A stretch of 64,000 bases of DNA. It comes from Rhizobium sp. BK313 (GTDB lineage Bacteria > Pseudomonadota > Alphaproteobacteria > Rhizobiales > Rhizobiaceae). The notes beneath the pieces were generated by a model that saw only the letters and a program-made list of their open reading frames with translations, was not told the origin of the DNA and searched no databases. The position numbers were made by a program, and so were the translations under genes. The stretch is taken from contig NZ_JACHZQ010000001.1 of assembly GCF_014193655.1 (NCBI RefSeq), positions 1,426,001 to 1,490,000 of the forward strand. The letters are read 5' to 3'. Within the stretch, counting starts at the first letter, position 1. Each line of letters opens with the position of its first letter. This document shows positions 39,213 to 48,029 of this stretch, one piece after another.

Positions 39213-41105
39213 CTAGCGAGACATCGCCTGTTCGGCGAGGCTCTGGTTGACCGTGACGCTGTATTTGGACTGGAGGTCGGCGACCATCTGGTCGAGAATA
39301 TCGTCGCCGGCGGCGTTGGCAATCTGAGCCGCCTGCTGATCGTCGTTGTTCAGCGCATCAGTCGTCGGATTGTCATTGACGTCGGTAACCTTCAGGAGGA
39401 TCTGCGTCGTATCGTCAGCGCCGATGGCGTTGGCGACCGCGTCGACAGGGCCGGAGAAAGCGGCAGCGACACCGCCACGGCCGAGAACCGGATCGTCCGT
39501 CGTGCGGGTCACATCAGCCTTGCTTTCGACGGCGATGCCCAGCGGCGCGGCGATATCGGCAAGCGACTTGCCCTTTTGCGCCTCCTGCTTCAGCTCGACG
39601 GCCTTGGCGGCAAGGGCGATCTTCTGCTGCTCGGCGGTCCAGTCGGCAACGGCCTTGTCGTGCACTTCGGAGAGTGGGCGATCGCGATCAGGGGTGATGT
39701 TCAGCACGTCGTACCAGACGTAGCCATCGTTGCCGATGGTCAAGGGTGCAGCATTGCTGCCCTGGTCGGCCTTGAAGACCTCAGCCAGCAATTGCTGCTT
39801 GGCGGGTATATCCTTGACCTCGTTGCCACTCTGATCGAGGCCGGTGGCATCGACCGAATCGACGGTCACCATCTTCAGCTTCAGTTGCTGCGCAGCTTCC
39901 TGCAGCGACGCACCGGAGCCGCGCAGATCTTCGAACTTGTCGTGGGCGCTGGTGATTTCGTCAGCGGCATTGTTGAGCGCAATCTGCTTGCGGATGTCTT
40001 CCTTGACATCGTCGAAGCTCTTTGCCGTCTCCGCCTTGACATTGGTAACACGCAGGATGACCGGGCCGAAGGAACCGTCGATGACGGGCGTCGTGCCGCC
40101 GTCCTTGGTAACGGCGAAGGCAGCCTGGGCGATCGTCTGATCCGGAACCTGATCCTTGGTGAACGTGCCGAGCAGCACGTCGGCCGGCTTCTTACCCTGA
40201 TCCGTGACCAACTGATCAAACGTCGTGCCGGTCTTCAGCGCGTCGGCGGCGGCGTTGGCGAGATCCTTGTTGGCGAAGGTAAGCTGCTCGATCGTGCGCG
40301 TTGCCGGTGTCGTAAAGCTATCCTTGCGCTTTTCGAACTCGGCGCGAACCGCATCGTCGGTTACGCTTGAAGGATCAGCGACATCCTCGGCCTGCAGCTT
40401 CACATAGGCGATCTTGCGGTATTCGGGCGCGCGGTATTTGGACTTCACACCATCGAACCATTTCGACAGCACGTCCTCGGCTGGCGCCTTGATCGGGTCG
40501 ATATTGGCGTTGGTCAACAGCAGATAATCGATGCTACGGTTTTCATCGTGATATTGCTTGACGGCATCCACTAAAACCTTCGGCGCTGTAAAGCCATTGG
40601 AGACCGCCTCAACGATCTGGCTGCGGACCGCAACCTTGCTGCGCTCCTTGATATAGTCGTCAGGATTGATGTTGCTGTTGCGCAGCAAGCTCTCGAATTT
40701 CTGCCGATCGAAGGTACCATTCAGCGCCTTGAACGCCGGATCGTCGCCAATAAGCTGGGCGAGGCGATCCTGCGACAGGCCGAGATTCATATCGCTGGCG
40801 AGCTGGTCGAGAGAGGCCCCGGCAACAAGCTGGGCGACCGTCTGCTGTCCGATGCCAAAGGCGCGCGCCTGTTCCGGCGTGATCTGCATCCGCAGTTGCT
40901 GGCTGATGGCTTGGATCTGACGGCGATAGGCAAGCCGGAATTCGTTGGTATCGATCTGCTGGTCACCGACCGTCACAACGGTATTGGTGCCGCTGCCGCC
41001 AATTAGCGATCGCTCGACCCCCCATATGCCGAAGGCTGCCGCCAGAATAAGCATCAAGCCCTTGGCAACCCAGGTCTGGGCGATTTTTCTCAACACATCG
41101 AACAT
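39213..41105 (-). CDS. ppiD: PpiD/SurA-like membrane-anchored peptidyl-prolyl isomerase
   Basis: The product is 630 aa from the ATG at 41105 (MFDVLRKIAQTWVAKGLM). One N-terminal membrane segment (KGLMLILAAAFGIWGVERSL) anchors it in the inner membrane, facing the periplasm. Residues about 30-220 are the SurA_N_3/chaperone part (TNEFRLAYRRQIQAISQQLR), residues about 245-360 a parvulin-like domain (TIEQLTFANKDLANAAADAL, with low conservation of the active site), and the rest is helical. It should help outer-membrane or periplasmic proteins to fold after export. It heads the trpD-trpC-moaC-moeA operon. In several rhizobia it is next to tpiA, which is not so here. Confidence 0.9.
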   Translation of the reverse strand: MFDVLRKIAQTWVAKGLMLILAAAFGIWGVERSLIGGSGTNTVVTVGDQQIDTNEFRLAYRRQIQAISQQLRMQITPEQARAFGIGQQTVAQLVAGASLDQLASDMNLGLSQDRLAQLIGDDPAFKALNGTFDRQKFESLLRNSNINPDDYIKERSKVAVRSQIVEAVSNGFTAPKVLVDAVKQYHDENRSIDYLLLTNANIDPIKAPAEDVLSKWFDGVKSKYRAPEYRKIAYVKLQAEDVADPSSVTDDAVRAEFEKRKDSFTTPATRTIEQLTFANKDLANAAADALKTGTTFDQLVTDQGKKPADVLLGTFTKDQVPDQTIAQAAFAVTKDGGTTPVIDGSFGPVILRVTNVKAETAKSFDDVKEDIRKQIALNNAADEITSAHDKFEDLRGSGASLQEAAQQLKLKMVTVDSVDATGLDQSGNEVKDIPAKQQLLAEVFKADQGSNAAPLTIGNDGYVWYDVLNITPDRDRPLSEVHDKAVADWTAEQQKIALAAKAVELKQEAQKGKSLADIAAPLGIAVESKADVTRTTDDPVLGRGGVAAAFSGPVDAVANAIGADDTTQILLKVTDVNDNPTTDALNNDDQQAAQIANAAGDDILDQMVADLQSKYSVTVNQSLAEQAMSR

Positions 41106-41283
41106 CGGAAGGCAAACCTCGTCATCAACACCGTCCTCGCCCACAGGCGAAGCAATCGGAGTTCCTTAGAACAATCCGAACCGGAATTGAAGAGCTACCA
41201 AGGAAATCACCCGCCACGCGCAGCCGATGCGGAACCTTTACCCAGGAATGACGTTGATTGCTCAGTAACGAGAGGAGCCGACG

Positions 41284-41565
41284 ATGGCCGAGACGAAATC
41301 CGCTTCCGCCCAATCCGCCTCAGCACAGGCACACGCTGAAACCGCCGTCGAAGACCTTGCTGTGCAGATCGCCGCGCTTCGAGAGGATTTGACGAAACTC
41401 TCGCGCAGCATGGCCGCGGTGGGGCAGGGCGCAAAGTCCGTCGTCACCGAGGAAGCTCAGGAAATCACCGAGCAGTTGCGCGATAGGGTACGCCAGGAGC
41501 CGATCTTCATGATCGCGGCAGCCGCCGGCATCGGTTATCTCCTCGGCCTTCTGAGCCGCCGCTAA
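41284..41565 (+). CDS. DUF883 family (ElaB/YqjD-like) membrane-anchored protein
   Basis: The product is 93 aa with GGAG 7 bases upstream. The N-terminal two thirds form one amphipathic helix (VEDLAVQIAALREDLTKLSR), followed by LRDRVRQEPIFMIAAAAGIG-YLLGLLSRR, the C-terminal membrane anchor ending in two Arg. E. coli members (ElaB, YqjD) bind ribosomes in stationary phase; whether this one does so is unknown. It is divergent from ppiD. Confidence 0.85.
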   Translation: MAETKSASAQSASAQAHAETAVEDLAVQIAALREDLTKLSRSMAAVGQGAKSVVTEEAQEITEQLRDRVRQEPIFMIAAAAGIGYLLGLLSRR

Positions 41566-41584
41566 GCCAAAGACTTGATCTGTC

Positions 41585-42076
41585 CTAAAGCTCGTCATGA
41601 AAACGCGGGCTAGCGCGGATGAATATCCATAACGCCTTGCTGATCTCGACAATCTCCTTGATCGAGTTCTCCAGCCTTTCGATTTCACGCAGATCCAGTT
41701 GCTCGACTTTGCCGTATTTGACGTGCCGGTCGTCCTCCACCAGACGCATAAGCTGCGTGCTGGAGATCTCACCGTTTTCGTCGAAGGAATAGATGCAGTG
41801 ATTGTATTTGTTGCGCATCTTCGATTCCCGCTTCAGGCGGCCCATCAGCGCCAGTACGGCGCGACTGTCTTCCGCCGGTGTGGACGACAGCTTCGCCAGA
41901 CGCTCGACCAAATCGATGCGCGCTCGCGTTGTATTCAGCGTCAGGAAGACGATGATGGCTGCGTCCTTCTCCACATTCAACAGATGCGCAATGATATAGA
42001 TCAAGAGGCTTTCCGTGTTGGTCCAGACATAGTTCAGGCGGCCCACGCGGAGCAAAATATCGGACATTGCAGGCAT
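41585..42076 (-). CDS. conserved hypothetical protein (163 aa)
   Basis: All-helical, soluble. The N-terminal half reads GRLNYVWTNTESLLIYIIAH and IIVFLTLNTTRARIDLVERL; the middle has LKRESKMRNKYNHCIYSFDE; the end is acidic-basic helix. The 'R-N-x-x-x-H' kind of motif (RNKYNH) recalls HEPN-type RNases (R-x4-6-H) and similar uncharacterised rhizobial proteins, but I would not call it a nuclease on this alone. It starts 41 bases after the HlyD gene on the same strand and could be the last gene of the secretion operon. Confidence 0.65.
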   Translation of the reverse strand: MPAMSDILLRVGRLNYVWTNTESLLIYIIAHLLNVEKDAAIIVFLTLNTTRARIDLVERLAKLSSTPAEDSRAVLALMGRLKRESKMRNKYNHCIYSFDENGEISSTQLMRLVEDDRHVKYGKVEQLDLREIERLENSIKEIVEISKALWIFIRASPRFHDEL

Positions 42077-42117
42077 GGCGCGGTCCTAGGTTCAATTGAT
42101 CAAAGGTACAAAGTCGT

Positions 42118-43488
42118 TCACCGCTCCCTGAAGGCGCGCGACATGCTGTCGACCACCGGCTTGGAGAGGTATTCGAAGAAGGTGCGTTCGGAGGTCTGGA
42201 TCAACACATCCGCCGGCATGCCGGGCACAGGCCGAAAGCCTGGAATACGCTTGATCTCCTCGCTCGGGATCTGGACGCGAACAATGTAGACATCGCGCTG
42301 GGTCGAACCGGAATTTTCTTCGATCGAGTCGGCTGAAACATAGAACACCTTGCCGTTCAGAACCGGCGTCGTGCGCCGGTTGAGGGCCGAGAGGCGTATG
42401 GAGGCGGACTCGCCCTCATGCAACTGGTCGATCGAGGTGCGTAGCACCTGTGCCTCGATGATCAGCGGCACATTATTCGGCAATATCTCCATGATCGGTT
42501 TACCCGTCGTGATGACACCGCCGGCGGTATGATAGTAGGCGCGAATGACCGTACCGCCGACCGGCGAGCGGATGACTGTGCGGTCAAGCACGCCCGCAGC
42601 CTCACGCACCTGCTCTCGCACGCTGTCCAGATCGGATTCGGCCGTTTCCAGCGCGTCGAGCGCCGCCTGCTTGTTGGCGTTGATGGCAATGATTGCCTCT
42701 TGGCGGTATTTGGCCACCTGGGCTTCATTCTCGTTCAGCTCTGCATCGATGCGGGCAAGGTCGCCCATGGCGTCGGCGACCGCGCGCTGGACAGCCAACA
42801 GGTCGGAACGCCTGACGACGCCTATTTTCGAAAGCTTCTCTTTAGACTCTTGTTCATCGGTCAAAAGCGAGAGCTGCGTCACGAAGGCCTGTCGCTGGCC
42901 CTGATATCCCTTCGTGCGAAACTCCAGCGAGCGGATGTTCTTTTCGATGAGGTTAAGCTGTTCCTGCAGTTTGGACTGTTTGCTGTGGAAGACGACAACC
43001 TGGCTCTGTATGAGTGCGGTCACATCGGGATCGTCGGCGTCCGCCGTGACGATATCGGGGACCTTGAATTCTTCATTGCCCTGGGCTTCGGCTCTCAATC
43101 GGGCGACCACCGTTTCCAGTCTCAACCGCCTCAGCTTCAGCGCCCGATCGTTGGCGAGAGCTGCCGTGGGATCGAGGGTGAGCAGGATATCCCCCTCCTG
43201 CACGACCTGGCCTTCGCTCACCATCAGCTCCTTGATAATGCCGCCCTCGAGATGCTGGATGATCTTGTTGTTGCCGGTGGCGACGAAACTGCCTTGGGCA
43301 ATGACGGCCGACGCGATCGGTGCGGTCGCGGCCCAATAGCCGAAGCCGCCGAAAGAGGCGAACAGGATAGCAAGGCCCGAGACGCTGTAGAGCCTGATGG
43401 ATCGCGGCACCTCGCTGTACCACTCGAGTTGCCCTTGTTCGTTGTCGTTTTTCTTTTTGTCCTTATTTTTCCTGAACATGGCGCTCAC
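42118..43488 (-). CDS. HlyD-family type I secretion membrane fusion protein
   Basis: The product is 456 aa. A short cytoplasmic N-terminus rich in Lys leads to one membrane helix (VSGLAILFASFGGFGYWAAT). The periplasmic part has a barrel/lipoyl half (VIAQGSFVATGNNKIIQHLE, GGIIKELMVSEGQVVQEGD), long coiled coils (about 120-300) and the second half (VIRSPVGGTVIRAYYHTAGG, ADVLIQTSERTFFEYLSKPV). It links the inner-membrane ABC protein to a TolC-type channel, which is not encoded nearby. The ATG overlaps the stop of the ABC gene by 4 bases. Confidence 0.92.
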   Translation of the reverse strand: MSAMFRKNKDKKKNDNEQGQLEWYSEVPRSIRLYSVSGLAILFASFGGFGYWAATAPIASAVIAQGSFVATGNNKIIQHLEGGIIKELMVSEGQVVQEGDILLTLDPTAALANDRALKLRRLRLETVVARLRAEAQGNEEFKVPDIVTADADDPDVTALIQSQVVVFHSKQSKLQEQLNLIEKNIRSLEFRTKGYQGQRQAFVTQLSLLTDEQESKEKLSKIGVVRRSDLLAVQRAVADAMGDLARIDAELNENEAQVAKYRQEAIIAINANKQAALDALETAESDLDSVREQVREAAGVLDRTVIRSPVGGTVIRAYYHTAGGVITTGKPIMEILPNNVPLIIEAQVLRTSIDQLHEGESASIRLSALNRRTTPVLNGKVFYVSADSIEENSGSTQRDVYIVRVQIPSEEIKRIPGFRPVPGMPADVLIQTSERTFFEYLSKPVVDSMSRAFRER

Positions 43489-45821
43489 CCTTCAATCCTC
43501 GGCGGCGGCCGGTTTCCGATCTCGTTATTCGGCTTGCCGCTCAGCGTCTTCAGCACATCGGCGCGCTCACCGAACATGGCGACCGATCCGTCCTTCAGAA
43601 CCAGGATCTTGTCGACGCATTGAAGCAGGGCAGGGCGCTGGGTGATCGTCACGGTGGTGATGCCCTGCTTTTTTGCGTGAAGGAGCGCGCGGGCAAGGGC
43701 CGCTTCGCCCGCGGTGTCCAGATTGGAATTCGGTTCATCGAGAACGACAAATTTCGGATTGCCGAAGAAGGCGCGGGCAAGCGCAATGCGCTGCTTCTGC
43801 CCGCCGGAAAGCGGCGCACCATCGGCGGCGACCACCGTCTCATAACCTTGCGGAAAAGTGGCGATCAGTTCGTGCACATCGGCAAGGACGGCCGCCTCGT
43901 AGATCAGCCGGTCTTCGACGTCGTCGCGCATGCGGCCGATATTGGCCTTGATCGTGCCTGGAAAGAGCTGCACGTCCTGAGGCAGGTAACCGATACTTTC
44001 GCCGAACTGGCGCTGGTCCCAGTTGCGCAAGTCCATGAGATCGAGCCGGACATTTCCGGAGGTCGGCAGGATCGAGCCAACCAGCATTTTGCCGAGTGTC
44101 GTCTTGCCGGAACCGGAATTGCCAATGACGGCGAGCGATTCCCCCTTCTTCAACGAAAAGGAGATGCCATTCAAAATGACGCGCTTCTGCGGCGGCGGGA
44201 CGAATAGAATACGCTCCACGTCGAGCCGTCCTTCCGGATTGGGCAGGCGCAGCCGCGGGAAATTCAGCGGTGAATTCATCAATAGTTGCTTGATGCGGCC
44301 ATAAGCGGCGCGGGAATGATTGAACTGATTCCAACCCTCGATCGCCCCTTCGACCGGCGCCAATGCTCGGCCGGAAATGATCGAGGCCGCAATCACCATG
44401 CCGCCCGTCAACTGACCGGAGAGCGAGAGATGCGCGCCCCAGCCGAGCAAGGTGACCTGGGTGATCAAGCGACAAGCCTTGGTGAGACCTGAAAAGACGA
44501 TGTTGCGGTCCTGGGCGGCCACCTGCGATTTCAGCGATCCCGCGGTCTCACGTCCCCACATCTTCACGGCTTCGGGGATCATCGCCAGCGCGTTGATGAT
44601 CTGCGAATTGCGAGCCATGGAATCGAGATGGAAATTGGCGCGGCTGACAAAGGCGTTGGCTTCGGCAAATTGTTTCGCCGTCATTTTTTGATTGAGATAG
44701 GCGATAACGAACAGGACGGCACAGCACGTCATGACGATCATGCCGAGGTGCGGATGCACGAGATAGACCACGATGACGAAAAGCGGCATCAACGGCGCAT
44801 CGAGGAAGGCGAGCAGCGTGCCCGAGGTCAAAAAGGACCGAAGCTGCTGCAGATCGGCAAGTGTCTGGTAATCCCGACCATTGCCGTTCAAGGACGCACG
44901 AGCGGCTGCGCTCAGGATCGGTGCACCGAGCTGCACTTCCAGTTCGACGGCCGTGCGCATCAGGATGAAGCGGCGTACGGAATCCAAGATGACCTGCAAG
45001 AGGATGGCGCCGACGACAGCGACGGTCAGCATGACCAGAGTATCGATCGAGCGGCTGGTCAGAACTCGGTCGGAAATCTGGAATAGATAGATCGGGATTG
45101 CAAGCACCAGAACGTTGATGGCCAAGGTGAAAACCATCACAATCAGCATGTTGTGCTGGACGACGGAAATGCCCTTGCGCAGGCTGGCGGCGAAATTGAT
45201 CGGCTGGGCGCTGCGTTTGTGGAAGATACTGCCGTCATTGCCTCCCCCGCCACCGCCTTTCCCCCGTTCACCGTCGCCACCATGACCGCCGCCGCCAAGC
45301 GGCCGGCGCTCGTTCTCACGAACTGGACCGGGATCGTTGTCGATCGTCCGGGGTAGCGGCTGGACGCGATCCACTTTCAATTCAAACTTGGGCATTTCAA
45401 GCTTTGGCTTTTCGGCAGCCGGCGCTTCCGGCGCCGGAGCGATCTCAGGTGCCGGCTCGATCACGGGGACCGGATCGATGTCCGGAGCGTGCAACACCCG
45501 CCGCATCTCGAGGTCGGTCGTAGATGCGGCGGGGCCACCGTCAACCTCCGTCACGACAGAAAGTTCTACGGAGGTGAGGGTGGTATTCGTTTCGACGCTT
45601 GCAGATATGGCATCTGATTTCGGCGGTTCAGCAGGAAAGACCGGTGCTATCGCGGGCTTGGGCTCACGCCGCAGCCGCTTCAGGCTCTCCACTGCATCTT
45701 CTATGGCGGCCATATAGGAGGCAGTATCGCGCTCGGTCGTCTGCTCATCGTCACCGGAAGCCAGCGACGTCAGGTGCAATGTTCGACTTTCCGCCGTGCT
45801 CAGCTTTGAAACCTGGTTCAT
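43485..45821 (-). CDS. type I secretion ABC permease/ATPase with long N-terminal extension
   Basis: The product is 778 aa. PrtD-like proteins are normally about 570-600; here the first 190 residues are an acidic Pro/Glu/Ala-rich extension (EPAPEIAPAPEAPAAEKPKL) ending in a Gly-rich linker (GGGGHGGDGERGKGGGGGGN written in part). There is no C39 peptidase domain. Residues about 215-480 are the membrane domain (MVFTLAINVLVLAIPIYLFQ, SRSIDTLVMLTVAVVGAILL). The ATPase shows Walker A VIGNSGSGKTTLGKML, signature LSGGQKQRIALARAFFG and Walker B KFVVLDEPNSNLD. It should export the two upstream repeat proteins. The extension may help to select or hold the substrate. Confidence 0.93.
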   Translation of the reverse strand: MNQVSKLSTAESRTLHLTSLASGDDEQTTERDTASYMAAIEDAVESLKRLRREPKPAIAPVFPAEPPKSDAISASVETNTTLTSVELSVVTEVDGGPAASTTDLEMRRVLHAPDIDPVPVIEPAPEIAPAPEAPAAEKPKLEMPKFELKVDRVQPLPRTIDNDPGPVRENERRPLGGGGHGGDGERGKGGGGGGNDGSIFHKRSAQPINFAASLRKGISVVQHNMLIVMVFTLAINVLVLAIPIYLFQISDRVLTSRSIDTLVMLTVAVVGAILLQVILDSVRRFILMRTAVELEVQLGAPILSAAARASLNGNGRDYQTLADLQQLRSFLTSGTLLAFLDAPLMPLFVIVVYLVHPHLGMIVMTCCAVLFVIAYLNQKMTAKQFAEANAFVSRANFHLDSMARNSQIINALAMIPEAVKMWGRETAGSLKSQVAAQDRNIVFSGLTKACRLITQVTLLGWGAHLSLSGQLTGGMVIAASIISGRALAPVEGAIEGWNQFNHSRAAYGRIKQLLMNSPLNFPRLRLPNPEGRLDVERILFVPPPQKRVILNGISFSLKKGESLAVIGNSGSGKTTLGKMLVGSILPTSGNVRLDLMDLRNWDQRQFGESIGYLPQDVQLFPGTIKANIGRMRDDVEDRLIYEAAVLADVHELIATFPQGYETVVAADGAPLSGGQKQRIALARAFFGNPKFVVLDEPNSNLDTAGEAALARALLHAKKQGITTVTITQRPALLQCVDKILVLKDGSVAMFGERADVLKTLSGKPNNEIGNRPPPRIEG

Positions 45822-45848
45822 CGAAAGCGCCCCCCTGTCTGTCTCCGG

Positions 45849-47873
45849 CTACGCGACAACGGTTTGCATGACGTCGCCCACAGCGCCGTTGTGCCAAGAC
45901 ATGTCGTGGCCGAGATCAATGGTTCCATCCTGCGTGGTCTGCGGGTCGTGATCGTCGAGAAAAGCGATCACTTCATTGGCCAGCGGATGGCTATTCTGGT
46001 TCACATCGGTCTGATCATGGTCGACTAGCCCGCCCTGGATGAGGACGGTATCGGAATAGAGATTGCCGGCGAGATAGGTCGCATGGCCGACGCTGTCATA
46101 GTCGGTGATATTGGCGATGTTGACCAAAGCGTTGCTGCCGGTGTCGATCGATACCGTGGCATTCTGGTTGTTCGCCAACACATCGCTTGCGACCTTGTGC
46201 ACGATGTCGGAATCGCCAACGATGTTGATCTGCTTGATCACGTTGACGTCCATAAAGTTGCCGGTGATGTAAAGAACACTCAGCGCCTCGCGACCGGCGA
46301 AGTTCGGGTCGTGAGCAAGCCCATCCGGTAACTCGTTAGTGCGGTCCTGGATATTTTTGATCGTCTCGTTGATGAAATCGGGCATCGCACTGAAACGATC
46401 GGACAGGCCGATACTATTGATCGACGCGAGGTTCCAGAGCAGATTGCCGCCGGTCTGGATATGTTCGCTATCTGCACCGGTCGACACCACGTCGTTGTCG
46501 TAGAGTATTGAGATCTGGCTGATCGAATTGATATCGAAAGCATGGCCTCCTACGATCATCAGATCGTACTGCATACCGAGACCAAAAAATGAGGCGAGGT
46601 CGAGCAACGCATTGCCGCCGGTTACCAGCGTCGTCTCGACACCGGTGGTCGTCACCCGCATCGTATCGTTGTCCGAGAGGAAATTATATTGTTCTGTCCA
46701 GTGCACGAACGAGACGTCGCCTTCGATGACGCTGACACGCCAGAAGCTTGGGAAAACCGGATCGCCGTTATCGTTGGTGTGTTCGGGTGTCGAGGCCACC
46801 TGATACTGGGTGTGCTCCAAAACGGCGATATTCCTGCCGATCGTCAAGGCGCTCTGTGAAGCCTCTTCATTGCCGCCTAAGGCGCAATCGATCTTATCGT
46901 TGTCAGCGTAGACATAGATCTGCGAGATGGCGTCGATGGAATGATAATCGCCCATGACGGCCATGACGGGCGAAATGACATTCGTGTCGAGGATGTCGAT
47001 GATGTTTGCCGCGATATTGGCGCCGGCGGCGATGTCGAGCGAGTTCGAACCCAGTCCCGCCAGATGAACAGGTCCTTCTGTTCCTTCCGTATCCGCTTTC
47101 TGCGCGGCAATTCCCCGATCCGGCATGAAGTCTTCCAGATGCGGTGCGCTGGTGACCAGCGCGCCGTTGACATAAATGAAATCGGGCTGATCGCCGGCTA
47201 TCACCACATAGTGGCTGCCGTCGGCGCCTTGAATGTTGACGCCGCCATTTGCTTCGATGGTTTTGGCAAGTGCATGCAAGTCGTCGGCCAGCTTCGCTAT
47301 GCCTTCGGTGCTCTCCGTCCGCTGGAGGGAAGCAAGGGGTGAGAGTTCATCGGCCTTCGCGCTCGCTTGCTCGAGCCAGTCGTAGACGTCGGAAACGTCA
47401 CGAACGAGGTGATGGGAAGAATTCGTCATGTCGAGGACATCGTCGTCGCGCAAGACGTTGACCTGAACCAGATGAGTGGCCTCCGAACCTGGGCCTGTAT
47501 GGACGGTGAGTTTATCCGGAGAAACTATAGGCTGAACTTCGATTTCGGGACGACGGAGGATGGTTGGGATTTCCACCGGGGCGTGGCCGTCCGGACCGCT
47601 TATGCGCACACGATAAGGATCGTCGTGCAGGTATGCCTGGTCATAGCGAAAGTCATAGGGGGAGGAGATGTATTTCACCTCGGGCGCATAGTCGACCATC
47701 GTCAGCCCAGAAGCGAAATCGTCCTTTGCTGCGGTCGGCTCGGGCTGTTCCTCCGGTTTGTCGTCCGGCAACGTCCCATCCGTATAGCTCTGCCGCAGAC
47801 GCAAATCCTCGATCTGCGTGTCGAAGAGCCCTATGAAGTGGGCGATGATCTCCGAGATTTTTTCCACATCCAT
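45849..47873 (-). CDS. 674-aa repeat protein, probable type I secretion substrate
   Basis: No signal peptide. The N-terminal third is charged (DLRLRQSYTDGTLPDDKPEE) with a proline segment. The C-terminal two thirds carry about four copies of a loose repeat: a G-x-N-x-L-x-x-x-A-x-I core (GGNALLDLASFFGLG, GGNLLWNLASINSIG, GSNALVNIANITDYD, GANIAANIIDILDTN) followed by an I-x-Q-I strand with Asp pairs (AISQIYVYADNDKIDC, SISQISILYDNDVVST, VIKQINIVGDSDIVHK). The repeats look like beta-solenoid or parallel-strand units, perhaps calcium-binding, but lack the RTX GGxGxDxUx nonapeptide. It stands 27 bases upstream of the ABC gene. I infer a secreted surface or biofilm protein. Confidence 0.75.
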   Translation of the reverse strand: MDVEKISEIIAHFIGLFDTQIEDLRLRQSYTDGTLPDDKPEEQPEPTAAKDDFASGLTMVDYAPEVKYISSPYDFRYDQAYLHDDPYRVRISGPDGHAPVEIPTILRRPEIEVQPIVSPDKLTVHTGPGSEATHLVQVNVLRDDDVLDMTNSSHHLVRDVSDVYDWLEQASAKADELSPLASLQRTESTEGIAKLADDLHALAKTIEANGGVNIQGADGSHYVVIAGDQPDFIYVNGALVTSAPHLEDFMPDRGIAAQKADTEGTEGPVHLAGLGSNSLDIAAGANIAANIIDILDTNVISPVMAVMGDYHSIDAISQIYVYADNDKIDCALGGNEEASQSALTIGRNIAVLEHTQYQVASTPEHTNDNGDPVFPSFWRVSVIEGDVSFVHWTEQYNFLSDNDTMRVTTTGVETTLVTGGNALLDLASFFGLGMQYDLMIVGGHAFDINSISQISILYDNDVVSTGADSEHIQTGGNLLWNLASINSIGLSDRFSAMPDFINETIKNIQDRTNELPDGLAHDPNFAGREALSVLYITGNFMDVNVIKQINIVGDSDIVHKVASDVLANNQNATVSIDTGSNALVNIANITDYDSVGHATYLAGNLYSDTVLIQGGLVDHDQTDVNQNSHPLANEVIAFLDDHDPQTTQDGTIDLGHDMSWHNGAVGDVMQTVVA

Positions 47874-47973
47874 GACATGCCCCCCAATTTGCAGAAACGC
47901 CTGGCATATCCGAGCCGATGTCGTCGCTGCCGACGGCTGTCATTTCAGGGAAATCCAGGCTCAAGCCACGATA

Positions 47974-48006
47974 TGTGCGCCGGCCGGTCCCCCCGGCCGG
48001 CGCACA
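47974..48006 (-). promoter_or_regulatory. intercistronic 14-bp GC hairpin
   Basis: TGTGCGCCGGCCGG (47974-47987) pairs perfectly with CCGGCCGGCGCACA (47993-48006) over the 5-base loop TCCCC. It starts 24 bases after the stop of the Asp/Asn-rich gene. On the minus strand no T-run follows, so it is not a classical terminator. It may protect the upstream mRNA from 3' exonucleases and give more of the first protein than of the export machinery. That role is inference. Confidence 0.7.
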
Positions 48007-48029
48007 AAGGCATGGCTTTCGCTTCGAAA

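Noticed and set aside
39150..40370. 406-codon plus-strand open frame opposite ppiD
   Set aside because: Shadow of the PpiD-like gene, no binding site, no recognisable domain.
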